64,000 nt of DNA from Nonomuraea gerenzanensis. GTDB taxonomy: Bacteria; Actinomycetota; Actinomycetes; Streptosporangiales; Streptosporangiaceae. A model generated the notes under the pieces. It worked only from the letters and a program-made list of their open reading frames with translations, was not told the origin of the DNA and searched no databases. Where the stretch lies: NCBI RefSeq assembly GCF_020215645.1, contig NZ_CP084058.1:2728001-2792000 (forward strand). The letters are read 5' to 3'. The position numbers were made by a program, and so were the translations under genes. Shown in pieces: positions 51,953 to 61,547 of this stretch (positions are counted from its first letter, which is position 1; the number at the start of each line of letters is the position of its first letter).

Positions 51953-53323
51953 TTGCGCCCGAACGTGATCGTCGTCTTCACCGACCAGCAGCGGTGGGAC
52001 ACCGTCGGCCCCCTCACCCCGAACCTCGACAGCATGGCCAGGCACGGCACGCAGGCCACGGTCGCGCTCACCCCGCAGCCGGTGTGCGCCCCCGCCCGTG
52101 CGGCGCTCCAGACGGGCCGCTACCCGACCACGACCGGCGTCTACCGCAACGGCCGCGTGCTGCCCCCCGAGGAGCGCACGCTGGCCCACCACTTCGGCGC
52201 GGCCGGCTACGCCACCGGCTACATCGGCAAGTGGCATCTGGCCGGCACCGAGCCGGTGCCCGAGGACCGGCGCGGCGGCTACCGCTCGTGGCTGGCGGCC
52301 AACGCCCTGGAACACACCTCCGACGCGTACCGGACCATCGTCTACGACGAGGCGAACGAGCCCGTCCTGCTGCCCGGCTACCGCTCCGACGCGCTCGTGG
52401 ACGCGGCCGTGCGCTTCGTGGCCGACCACGCCGGCGAGCCGTTCTACCTGTTCCTGTCGTTGCTGGAGCCGCACCACCAGAACGAGGTGGACAACTACCC
52501 GGCCCCCGACGGCTACGAGCAGCGCTACCAGGGCCGCTGGATGCCGCCGGACCTGGCCGCGCTCGGCGGCACCGCCCACCAGCACATGGGCGGCTACCTC
52601 GGCCAGGTCAAGCGCCTGGACGAGGGGCTGGGCCGGCTGCTGGACGCGCTGCGCAGCATGGACCTGCTGGACGACACGATCGTGGCCTACACCTCCGACC
52701 ACGGCAACCACTTCAAGACGCGCAACGGCGAGTACAAGCGCTCCTGCCACGACGCGTCCCTGCGCGTGCCGCTCGCCCTGCGCGGCCCCGGCTTCGACGG
52801 CGGCGGCGCCATCTCCCGCCCGGTCAGCACCCTCGACCTGCCGCCCACGCTGCTGGAGGCCGCCGGGCTGCCGGTGCCCTCCGACATGCAGGGGCGCTCG
52901 TTCCTGCCGCTGGTGCGCGACCCGCGCGGCGCGTCCTGGCCCGAGGAGGTGTTCTTCCAGGTGAGCGAGTCGGAGGTGGGGCGCGGGATCCGTACGGCGC
53001 GGTGGAAGTACTACGCCGTCGCCGAGGACGCCCACCCCTGGGACGACCCGGCCGCGCCGGCATACCGCGAGCAGGCCCTGTACGACCTGGAGAACGACCC
53101 GTACGAGCTGGTGAACCTGGCGGGGTACGCCTCGCACGCGGGGGTGGCCGCCGAGCTGCGGGAGCGGCTGGTACGGCGGATCGCCGAGGCCGAGGGGGCG
53201 GCGCCGGTGGTCGAGCCGGCGGTGGCGCGGATGGGGCGCGAGCAGGCGATGCCCGACCCGGAGGTCCGCCTCCGCGGCCCCGAGCCGGTCCGCTTCGGCC
53301 ACCAGCCCCGCACCACCCCCTGA
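51953..53323 (+). CDS. Sulfatase (formylglycine-dependent, probable carbohydrate sulfatase)
   Basis: A 456-residue cytoplasmic enzyme of the alkaline-phosphatase fold. The metal-binding start VIVVFTDQQRWDTVG and the CxPxR signature (PVCAPARAALQTGRYP) are present, with Cys45 the residue converted to formylglycine. GYATGYIGKWHLAG and the histidine of YTSDHGNHF complete the site. No signal peptide is visible, so it probably acts on imported sulfated sugars. Start TTG 51953 is supported by AAGGAG nine bases upstream. No formylglycine-generating enzyme gene is seen here. Confidence 0.9.
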   Translation: MRPNVIVVFTDQQRWDTVGPLTPNLDSMARHGTQATVALTPQPVCAPARAALQTGRYPTTTGVYRNGRVLPPEERTLAHHFGAAGYATGYIGKWHLAGTEPVPEDRRGGYRSWLAANALEHTSDAYRTIVYDEANEPVLLPGYRSDALVDAAVRFVADHAGEPFYLFLSLLEPHHQNEVDNYPAPDGYEQRYQGRWMPPDLAALGGTAHQHMGGYLGQVKRLDEGLGRLLDALRSMDLLDDTIVAYTSDHGNHFKTRNGEYKRSCHDASLRVPLALRGPGFDGGGAISRPVSTLDLPPTLLEAAGLPVPSDMQGRSFLPLVRDPRGASWPEEVFFQVSESEVGRGIRTARWKYYAVAEDAHPWDDPAAPAYREQALYDLENDPYELVNLAGYASHAGVAAELRERLVRRIAEAEGAAPVVEPAVARMGREQAMPDPEVRLRGPEPVRFGHQPRTTP

Positions 53324-53368
53324 CCCACCCGGCCCGCGGCATCCCCGGCCGTGCGGTGTGCGCCTGCG

Positions 53369-53440
53369 CCACACGTCACACGCCACACGCCACACGCCAC
53401 GCGCTTGCGTCACGCGGCGTGTGTCAGCGCCCTGCGTGTT
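53369..53440. repeat. Short CACACGCCA tandem repeat with hairpin potential
   Basis: Between the sulfatase and peptidase genes, CACACGYCA-like units are repeated about four times (53371-53403), and GGCGTGTG at 53417 can pair with a CACACGCC unit. It may be an extra transcription stop or just a simple-sequence relic. Confidence 0.5.
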
Positions 53441-53449
53441 GCGGTCCGA

Positions 53450-53494
53450 GCGCCCGCCGCCCCTCAAGGACCCCAGCGGGAGGGCGGCGGGCGC
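53450..53494. terminator. Bidirectional terminator hairpin
   Basis: Perfect 13-bp arms GCGCCCGCCGCCC (53450-53462) and GGGCGGCGGGCGC (53482-53494) around a 19-base loop, between the convergent sulfatase and M28 peptidase genes. Confidence 0.75.
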
Positions 53495-53502
53495 GGGGAG
53501 GG

Positions 53503-55050
53503 TCAGCTCGCGGCGTCCGCCGGCCGGTGCGGGTGGTCGTGCGAGCCGGCGTCACGCGCCGCCGCGACCGGTGCGGCGGTGCCGATGGTGCCCGTGTCGA
53601 ACGCGTACGTGCCCGCCAGCGTCGCGATGGCGTCCGAGTTCACATCCAGCGCCCTGTCGTTGATGTTGCGGATCGTGTCGCAGACGCTGTGGTAGCACGG
53701 GTCGAGCGGAATCCCCGCCGTCCCACCGAAGATCGCCGCCTCCTCCTCGGTCTTGAGCACCTCGGCCCCCGTGAACAGGCCGCCGGACGGGATCCCGACC
53801 GCGATGAACGGCCCGTAGTCGGAGCGCCCGGTGAAGGCCGTCGCCTTGAACGGCAGGCCGCGCCCGGCGAAGAACTTCTCGAAGTCCTCCTCGATCACGT
53901 CGGACCCGGGAGGCCCGGCGGTGCCGAAGGCGTCGCCGTCACCGTCGTAGATGCCGAACGTGTAGTTGGGCGAGGCGATCATGTCGAAGTTGAGGTACAG
54001 GCTGATCCTGGCCCGCTCCTCGGGCGTCAGCGCGTTCACGTAGTGCTGCGAGCCGAGCAACCCGAACTCCTCGGCCCCCCAGAACGCGAACCGGAGCTGG
54101 TTCTTCGGCTTCGTCTTCGCCAGCTGCAGCGCCACCTCGAGGATGCCCGCACTGCCGGAGCCGTTGTCGTTGATGCCCGGCCCCTCCTGCACGCTGTCCA
54201 GGTGGGCGCCCAGCATGACCACGTTGTCCGGATCGCCCTTCCTGCTCTGCGCGATCACGTTGTAGGTGGTCCTGGTCTCCACGATCGGGTCCCAGTTCAT
54301 CTGGACGGTGGTGCCCGCCGTGGCGGCCAGCTCGTCGCCGACCGCGAAGCTGGTGAAGAAGGACGGGATGGTGACGCCCGGCCCGCCGAGCGTGGGGTTC
54401 AGGTCGATCTCGGTACGGCCCGGCTGCCCCTCGTTGAACACGATGGCGGCCGAGGCGCCGGCGGCGATGGCGTTGTCCACCTTGATCCGGAAGTTGCAGG
54501 TGCCGCGCTGCATCAGCGCGATGTTGCCGGCCGTGAACCCGGCGAAGTCGCTCGCCTCGCACCCCGAGCTGGAGGAGTTGGCCACCGGGCCGGGCGGCAG
54601 CACGAGGTCCACCGCCTGCAGCGTGCCGCTGACGGCGCCGGCGGGGGAGTCCTGCATGGCGACGTAGTCGGCGAAGAACCCGTAGGTGTATGTCTTCTGC
54701 TCCCCGCTGGTCCGCTTGAGCACCGGCGGGGTGATGTAGCCGTCGAAGGTGAACTCGAACGGCTGGATCGTCACGTCGTACCCCGCGCGGCGCAGCTTGC
54801 CCGCCACGTAGTCGCGGGAGGCGTCGAAGCCGGGGGTGCCGGAGACGCGGGTGCCGCCGTGGGCGTTCGCGATGGCCTGCAACGCCCACAGGTGCTTCTT
54901 GACGTTCTTGCCCGAGACGGCCTTGACGAGCTTCTGAACGTGATGCCGGCCCCCGTGGGCCTCGGCCGGCGTGGCGAAGGCGACCGGTGAGAGGATCACG
55001 GCCGCGGCGGCGATGGCGCTGACTAAACCTTTTCGTGAACGGGAACGCAT
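53503..55050 (-). CDS. Secreted M28 family aminopeptidase with PA domain
   Basis: A 515-residue exported zinc peptidase. The signal peptide ends at PAEA near 30. A PA insertion (about 150-260; FAGFTAGNIALMQRGTCNF) sits before the catalytic core. Zinc ligands and catalytic acids appear in VVMLGAHLDSV, INDNGSGSAG, FWGAEEFGLLGS, YLNFDMIAS and PCYHSVCD. It would trim N-terminal residues from extracellular peptides. The C-terminal tail is rich in Asp/His/Pro. It is divergent from the aldo/keto reductase gene. Close to the M28A aminopeptidase group (Streptomyces griseus type) but with the larger PA-containing layout. Confidence 0.9.
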   Translation of the reverse strand: MRSRSRKGLVSAIAAAAVILSPVAFATPAEAHGGRHHVQKLVKAVSGKNVKKHLWALQAIANAHGGTRVSGTPGFDASRDYVAGKLRRAGYDVTIQPFEFTFDGYITPPVLKRTSGEQKTYTYGFFADYVAMQDSPAGAVSGTLQAVDLVLPPGPVANSSSSGCEASDFAGFTAGNIALMQRGTCNFRIKVDNAIAAGASAAIVFNEGQPGRTEIDLNPTLGGPGVTIPSFFTSFAVGDELAATAGTTVQMNWDPIVETRTTYNVIAQSRKGDPDNVVMLGAHLDSVQEGPGINDNGSGSAGILEVALQLAKTKPKNQLRFAFWGAEEFGLLGSQHYVNALTPEERARISLYLNFDMIASPNYTFGIYDGDGDAFGTAGPPGSDVIEEDFEKFFAGRGLPFKATAFTGRSDYGPFIAVGIPSGGLFTGAEVLKTEEEAAIFGGTAGIPLDPCYHSVCDTIRNINDRALDVNSDAIATLAGTYAFDTGTIGTAAPVAAARDAGSHDHPHRPADAAS

Positions 55051-55185
55051 GCTGCTCCTCGGAAGAACCAGGCCAAAAAGCGCAGATGTCCCGAAACGTA
55101 TTCATGGGTCGCGTGGTAGGGAAGAGTGACCACGTATCCGTTGCATCACGGACCTGGAACGTCCCAAGTCGAGGTGAGGAACCAC

Positions 55186-56031
55186 ATGTCCATATCGCTC
55201 CCGTCCACCGGCACGCTGGCCATCGGCGGCAAGACCGTGCACCGCCTCGGCTACGGCGCCATGAGCCTGACGGGGCCGGGCGTCTGGGGGCCGCCCGCCG
55301 ACCGCGACGCGGCCGTCCGGGTGCTGCGCCGGGTGGTCGAGCTGGGCGTGAACTTCATCGACACCGCCGACTCCTACGGCCCGTACGTCAACGAGGAGCT
55401 GATCCGCGAGGCCCTGCACCCGTACCCGGAGGGGCTGCTGATCGCCACCAAGGCCGGTTTCGTCCGCACGGGCCCCAGCCAGTGGCACCCGGTGGGACGG
55501 CCGGAGTACCTGCGGCAGGAGGTCGAGATGAGCCTGCGCAGGCTCGGCGTGGAGCGGCTCGGCCTGCTGCAGCTGCACCGCATCGACCCGCAGGTGGCCC
55601 TGGAGGACCAGGTCGGCGAGCTGGCCGCGCTCCGCGACGAGGGCAAGATCGCCGAGATCGGCCTGTCGGAGGTGAGCGTCGAGGAGCTGGAGCGGGCGCG
55701 GCGCGTCACGGACATCGTCTCCGTCCAGAACCGCTACAACCTGACCAACCGCTTCTCGGAATCGGTCCTCGACCACTGCACGGAGCAGGGCCTCGTCTTC
55801 ATCCCCTACAGCCCCGTCGCCAAGGGCGCGCTGACGGGGGCCGGCAGCCCGGTGGAGCACGTGGCCAAGGTGCTCGGCGCCACGCCGTCGCAGGTCAGTC
55901 TGGCGTGGCTGCTGGCCAGGTCACCGATGGTGCTGCCGATCCCCGGCACGTCGTCGATCGCGCACCTGGAGGAGAACCTGGGGGCCTCGACGGTGCAGCT
56001 GACGGCCGAGCAGCTCACCGAGCTGGGCTGA
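55186..56031 (+). CDS. Aldo/keto reductase
   Basis: A 281-residue NADPH-dependent TIM-barrel oxidoreductase. The family pattern is visible: LGYGAMSLTGPGVWG, NFIDTADSYGPYVNEELI (catalytic Asp and Tyr), ATKAGFVRTG (Lys), LLQLHRIDP (His), and the cofactor segment VLPIPGTSSIAHLEENL. It reduces an aldehyde or ketone in the cytoplasm; the substrate is unknown. ATG 55186 follows GAGGTGAGGA. It stands alone, divergent from the M28 peptidase and convergent with the chitinase. Confidence 0.9.
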   Translation: MSISLPSTGTLAIGGKTVHRLGYGAMSLTGPGVWGPPADRDAAVRVLRRVVELGVNFIDTADSYGPYVNEELIREALHPYPEGLLIATKAGFVRTGPSQWHPVGRPEYLRQEVEMSLRRLGVERLGLLQLHRIDPQVALEDQVGELAALRDEGKIAEIGLSEVSVEELERARRVTDIVSVQNRYNLTNRFSESVLDHCTEQGLVFIPYSPVAKGALTGAGSPVEHVAKVLGATPSQVSLAWLLARSPMVLPIPGTSSIAHLEENLGASTVQLTAEQLTELG

Positions 56032-56039
56032 ACGACAAG

Positions 56040-56072
56040 GGGGCCGGCCCCCAGGCGCGGAGGGCCGGCCCC
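56040..56072. terminator. Bidirectional terminator hairpin
   Basis: GGGGCCGGCCC (56040-56050) pairs with GGGCCGGCCCC (56062-56072) over 11 bp, between the convergent reductase and chitinase genes. Confidence 0.75.
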
Positions 56073-56086
56073 GGTCTCTCAGCGGG

Positions 56087-58045
<1,959 letters not shown>

Positions 58046-58102
58046 GACGCTCCGACATCCGGTTGGGGGGTGTACAGGGGGTGGGATGTCCCGGAAACTA
58101 TT

Positions 58103-58115
58103 AGGAAAGTTTCCT
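58103..58115. promoter_or_regulatory. Putative operator upstream of chitinase
   Basis: AGGAAAGTTTCCT is a perfect palindrome around one central base, and GGAAACT is repeated just beside it (58093-58099). The GAAAsTTTC core matches the palindromes at the GH30 gene. Confidence 0.5.
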
Positions 58116-58170
58116 TTTAGTTATGGGCCGACGGTAACCCCAACCTGCGGAACGAGTCAATACATGTCGC

Positions 58171-58899
58171 TCAGATCGTGAAATCGCGCAGTAAGCCGGA
58201 GTAGCGCTTGGGGAGCGGCCTGGCGTACTCGCCGCGCGTGCTCGTCCGCAGGCCGAGCGCCACCAGCGACTCGGCGAAGCGGGTCGCCGCGCCCACCCCG
58301 TCGATCACCGGCACGCCCGTGGCCCGCGACGCCTCGGCGCAGAAGTCGGCCATGCCCGCGCAGCCCAGCACGATCGCGTCACTCCCGTCGTGGTCGAGCG
58401 CCGCCGCGCACAGCTCGATCACCGCCTTCCTGGCGGGCGGCTCCTCCAGGGCCAGCACCGGGATGTCGCAGGCGTGCACACCTTTGCAAGCCGCGGCGAA
58501 GCCGTAGCGATGGGCCAGCTCCCACGCCCTGCCGACCGTCCTGGACAGCGTGGTCACCACGCTGAAACCCCGGCCGACCAGCGTGGCGGCGTGCATCGCG
58601 GCCTCCGCGATGCCGACCACCGGGCCGCCTGCCAGCTCGCGGGCGGCGTCCAGGCCGGGGTCCCCGAAGCAGGCGATCACGTACGCGTCCACCCCCTCCC
58701 GCTCGCCCGCCGCGATCTCGGCCAGCACCCCCGGCACGGCCAGCGCCTCGTCATAGTGACTCTCGATCGACTCGGGGCCCATGGCCGGGCTCACGGCCGT
58801 CACGGTCGTCCCCGGGGACGCCACCGCCCTGGCGCAACGACCGATGGAGGCGGTCATGGCCAGGGCGGTGTTCGGATTGATGACGCGGACGTGGGTCAT
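58171..58899 (-). CDS. Aspartate/glutamate racemase family (hydantoin racemase-like)
   Basis: A 242-residue cofactor-independent racemase. It opens VRVINPNTALAMTASIG, as hydantoin racemases do. The two catalytic cysteines are in YVIACFGDPGLDAAREL and IVLGCAGMADFC. Hydantoin racemases interconvert the enantiomers of 5-substituted hydantoins; other members act on related molecules. ATG 58899 overlaps the stop of the NCS1 permease gene by four bases, so transporter and racemase are coupled. No hydantoinase or carbamoylase lies in the window. Confidence 0.88.
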   Translation of the reverse strand: MTHVRVINPNTALAMTASIGRCARAVASPGTTVTAVSPAMGPESIESHYDEALAVPGVLAEIAAGEREGVDAYVIACFGDPGLDAARELAGGPVVGIAEAAMHAATLVGRGFSVVTTLSRTVGRAWELAHRYGFAAACKGVHACDIPVLALEEPPARKAVIELCAAALDHDGSDAIVLGCAGMADFCAEASRATGVPVIDGVGAATRFAESLVALGLRTSTRGEYARPLPKRYSGLLRDFTI

Positions 58900-60356
58900 G
58901 CGGGGACGATCCGGGGCGTGCGGCGCTCCAGCGCGACCATCGCCACGAACCCGAGCCCGCAGCCCAGGAACCAGCTGTAGTCGGCGATCCACATCAGGTC
59001 GGCGGCCGTGACCAGCTTCGGCACCAGGACCGAGGCGATGGCGGGCACCCCGCTGAGCAGCGTCGCCCAGATGGCGTTGCGGTTGTAGCCCCGGTCGAAC
59101 CAGTACCGGCCGCCCTGGTCCATCGTGAACAGCTCGTCCACCGACACCCGCTGCCGCGCGCAGACGTAGTAGCCGGCGATCAGGATGCCGAACAGCGGCC
59201 CGATCAGCGCTCCCAGCAGGCCGAGCGTGTAGTGGATGGCGTCCGGGTTGCCGTACCAGTTCCAGGGCGTCAGCAGCACGGAGCCGACCGCGGCGATCAT
59301 GCCGCCGGTGCGCCAGCTGATGCGCTGCGGGCTGACGTTGGAGAAGTCGAAGGCCGGCGAGATGAAGTTGGCCACGATGTTGATGCCGACCGTGGCGATC
59401 ACGAAGGTCAGGCCGCCGAGCAGGATCGCGAACGGCGTGTCGATGCGCTGCACCGTCTGGATCGGGTCGGTGATCAGCTCGCCGAACACCGGCACCGTGG
59501 CCGACGCCGTGATCACCGTCAGCAGCGAGAAGAACAGGAAGTTGATCGGCAGGCCGAGGAAGTTGCCGCGCTTGACGGCCTCGAACGAGCGTCCGTAGCG
59601 GGAGAAGTCGCCGAAGTTCAGCATCGGGCCGGAGAAGTACGACACGACCAGCGCGATCGCGCCCAGCATCACCGGGATCGACTCGGCGAACCCGAGGCTC
59701 TCGCCCTGCGACAGGTCCAGGCTGAGGTTCTCCCAGCCCGCCTGGCTGACCAGGTAGACCGCGAGCACGACCATGACCACGTACACGGCGGGCCCGGCCC
59801 AGTCGACGAACCGGCGGATCGCGTCCATGCCGCGCCAGAACACCGCCGCCTGCGCCACCCACAGGATGGCGTAGCAGATGTAGCCGAGCACGGACAGGCC
59901 GAGGAAGCGCGGCTCGTTCAGCGCGGCGGTGGCGGGCCAGAACTTGAGGAAGATGATGATCAGCGACTGCGAGGCGAGGTACGTCTGCACGCCGTACCAG
60001 GCGATCGCGATCGCGCCGCGCACGATGGCCGGGATGTTCGCGCCCAGCACCCCGAAGACGGCGCGGTTGATCACCGGGTACGGCACCCCGGTGACCTGGC
60101 TGGGCTTGGCCACCAGGTTGCAGAAGACGTTGACGATGACGATGCCGGCCAGCAGCGCGAACAGCACCTGCCAGCTCGCCAGCCCCAGCGCGAACAGGCT
60201 GCCCGCGGTGACGTAGCCGCCGACGCTGTGCACGTCGGACATCCAGAAGGCGAAGATGTTGTAGGAGGACCAGGTCTGCTTGCGCAGCGGGGCGAGGTCC
60301 TCGTTGGTGAGCCGGGGGTCGTAGGCGGGGGCTGGGGCGACGGTGGGTTGAGTCAT
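58896..60356 (-). CDS. NCS1 family permease (hydantoin/allantoin/nucleobase type)
   Basis: A roughly 486-residue importer with about twelve membrane segments. The NCS1 opening is NEDLAPLRKQTWSSYNIFAFWMSD, with PVINRAVFGVLGANIPAIVR and PMLNFGDFSRYG as further markers. The family carries nucleobases, allantoin, hydantoins or cytosine with sodium or protons. The coupled racemase points to a hydantoin-like ring. ATG 60356 (with AAGGA upstream) is preferred over ATG 60365. It is divergent from the cupin-XRE gene, with a strong inverted repeat between. Confidence 0.9.
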   Translation of the reverse strand: MTQPTVAPAPAYDPRLTNEDLAPLRKQTWSSYNIFAFWMSDVHSVGGYVTAGSLFALGLASWQVLFALLAGIVIVNVFCNLVAKPSQVTGVPYPVINRAVFGVLGANIPAIVRGAIAIAWYGVQTYLASQSLIIIFLKFWPATAALNEPRFLGLSVLGYICYAILWVAQAAVFWRGMDAIRRFVDWAGPAVYVVMVVLAVYLVSQAGWENLSLDLSQGESLGFAESIPVMLGAIALVVSYFSGPMLNFGDFSRYGRSFEAVKRGNFLGLPINFLFFSLLTVITASATVPVFGELITDPIQTVQRIDTPFAILLGGLTFVIATVGINIVANFISPAFDFSNVSPQRISWRTGGMIAAVGSVLLTPWNWYGNPDAIHYTLGLLGALIGPLFGILIAGYYVCARQRVSVDELFTMDQGGRYWFDRGYNRNAIWATLLSGVPAIASVLVPKLVTAADLMWIADYSWFLGCGLGFVAMVALERRTPRIVPA

Positions 60357-60389
60357 CTGCGGCATCCTTGGGGGGTGCGGTCGCCGGAC

Positions 60390-60413
60390 GGTGTTAAGCC
60401 ATCACTTAACACC
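60390..60413. promoter_or_regulatory. Operator between NCS1 and XRE-cupin genes
   Basis: GGTGTTAAG (60390-60398) and CTTAACACC (60405-60413) are perfect 9-bp inverted repeats around 6 bases. An extra GTGTTAAAG half-site is at 60441, 13 bases before the regulator start. The location fits autoregulation and control of the permease operon. Confidence 0.65.
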
Positions 60414-60453
60414 GGAGAGAGCGATCCCCTGATTGCACCCGTGTTAAAGCCCT

Positions 60454-61080
60454 GTGACGGAGGTTATGAACGACCTGGAAGCGGTCAGCAGCGAGCGGCT
60501 CGGCCGGCGGCTGCGGGAGCTGCGCGCACGCTCCGGCAAGTCGCTGCGGGCGGTGGCCCGTGAGCTGGGCATCTCGGCCAGCGCGGTGTCCCAGATCGAG
60601 CGAGGCACCATGCGGCCCTCGGTGAGCAGGCTGATCGCGTACGTGTCGGCCATCGGCGTGCCACTGGCGGCCGTCTTCGACCCGGACGAGCGGAAGGAGC
60701 AGGTGGAGCCGCCGGGCGGCCGGAAGGCGGCGCCGCCCGAGCTGGCCGTCAGCCGGGCGGGCGAGGTCGCGCCGATCCGGCTCGGCGGGGGAGTGACGTT
60801 CCGGCGGCTGTCGCCGGGCCCCACCCCCGACGTGGAGTTCTTCGAGTCCACCTACCCGCCGCACGCCGTCTCCACCGCCCACGGCCGCTTCCTCAGACAC
60901 GAGGGGTACGAAGTCGGCACGGTCACGGCGGGGGAGCTGACCATCGAGTTCGAGTCGGAGGTCGTCACCCTGGCGGAGGGCGACTCGATCACGTTCCCGT
61001 GCAGCCGCCCGCACATCATCGGCAACCGCTCCGCCACCGTCACGGCCGTCGCCGTGTGGCTGATCGTGCACGCCGGATAA
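60454..61080 (+). CDS. XRE regulator with C-terminal cupin domain
   Basis: A 208-residue regulator. The helix-turn-helix covers about 12-65 (LRELRARSGKSLRAVARELG, then ISASAVSQIERGTMRPSVSR). The C-terminal cupin (VEFFESTYPPHAVSTAHGRF to the end, with GDSITFPCSRPHIIGN) would bind a small ligand or metal. PuuR-like members control uptake and breakdown of the inducing compound. Start is GTG 60454 or ATG 60466; GGAGG lies between them, very close to the ATG. It is divergent from the NCS1-racemase operon, its likely target. Confidence 0.87.
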   Translation: MTEVMNDLEAVSSERLGRRLRELRARSGKSLRAVARELGISASAVSQIERGTMRPSVSRLIAYVSAIGVPLAAVFDPDERKEQVEPPGGRKAAPPELAVSRAGEVAPIRLGGGVTFRRLSPGPTPDVEFFESTYPPHAVSTAHGRFLRHEGYEVGTVTAGELTIEFESEVVTLAEGDSITFPCSRPHIIGNRSATVTAVAVWLIVHAG

Positions 61081-61142
61081 CGGTTGCGGAACGGGCGCTG
61101 ACGGCACGGACCCGCATACCCCAGCATGGAGGTGTGGCAGGG

Positions 61143-61481
61143 ATGACCGCCTGGCGGCGGGAGGCTGAACGGCGAGGGCCGTACGTGGCCAGAGCGGTGG
61201 CGGAGCTGCGCTCGTGGCCCGCGCTCGCGGCGAGCGACGGCCGGCGCGGCACCACGTTCGCCGTGCGCGGCACCGAGATCGTCCGGCTCTCCGGCGCCGA
61301 CGAGGTGCAGGTGCGCCTGACCGCCCCGGCCATCGACCGGCTGCGCCCCTACCTGAGCACGTGCGAGCAGGTCCAGGCGTGCGCGGACCAGGCGTGGGTG
61401 TCGGTGTACGTGGACGCCGAGCCGGACCTGGAGTTGCTGCTCGCCCTGACCAGCGTGGCGATCAAGGCCCACGTGCCCTGA
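61143..61481 (+). CDS. DUF5519 / luciferase-domain small protein
   Basis: A 112-residue protein resembling the DUF5519 family, sometimes labelled luciferase domain protein. It has GTTFAVRGTEIVRLSGADE and VSVYVDAEPDLELLLALTSV, giving a small alpha/beta fold. No function is known and it is not a light-producing enzyme. ATG 61143 is chosen with GGAGG ten bases upstream; GTG 61134 is possible. It sits between the XRE-cupin gene and the Tm-1-like operon on the same strand, with gaps of 62 and 66 bases. Confidence 0.68.
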   Translation: MTAWRREAERRGPYVARAVAELRSWPALAASDGRRGTTFAVRGTEIVRLSGADEVQVRLTAPAIDRLRPYLSTCEQVQACADQAWVSVYVDAEPDLELLLALTSVAIKAHVP

Positions 61482-61547
61482 GAGGCGTGACGGCCCGCCG
61501 GGTGGGGGAGGTTGCTGGGTGGCAGCGAACCCCGGAGGAGGTCGGTC

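Noticed and set aside
53369..53440. CRISPR-like or mobile-element repeat
   Set aside because: Units are only about nine bases without spacers; it is a simple tandem repeat.
51994..54990. 998-codon plus-strand ORF across the sulfatase and M28 genes
   Set aside because: Shadow in another frame of two well-supported genes; no domain signature.
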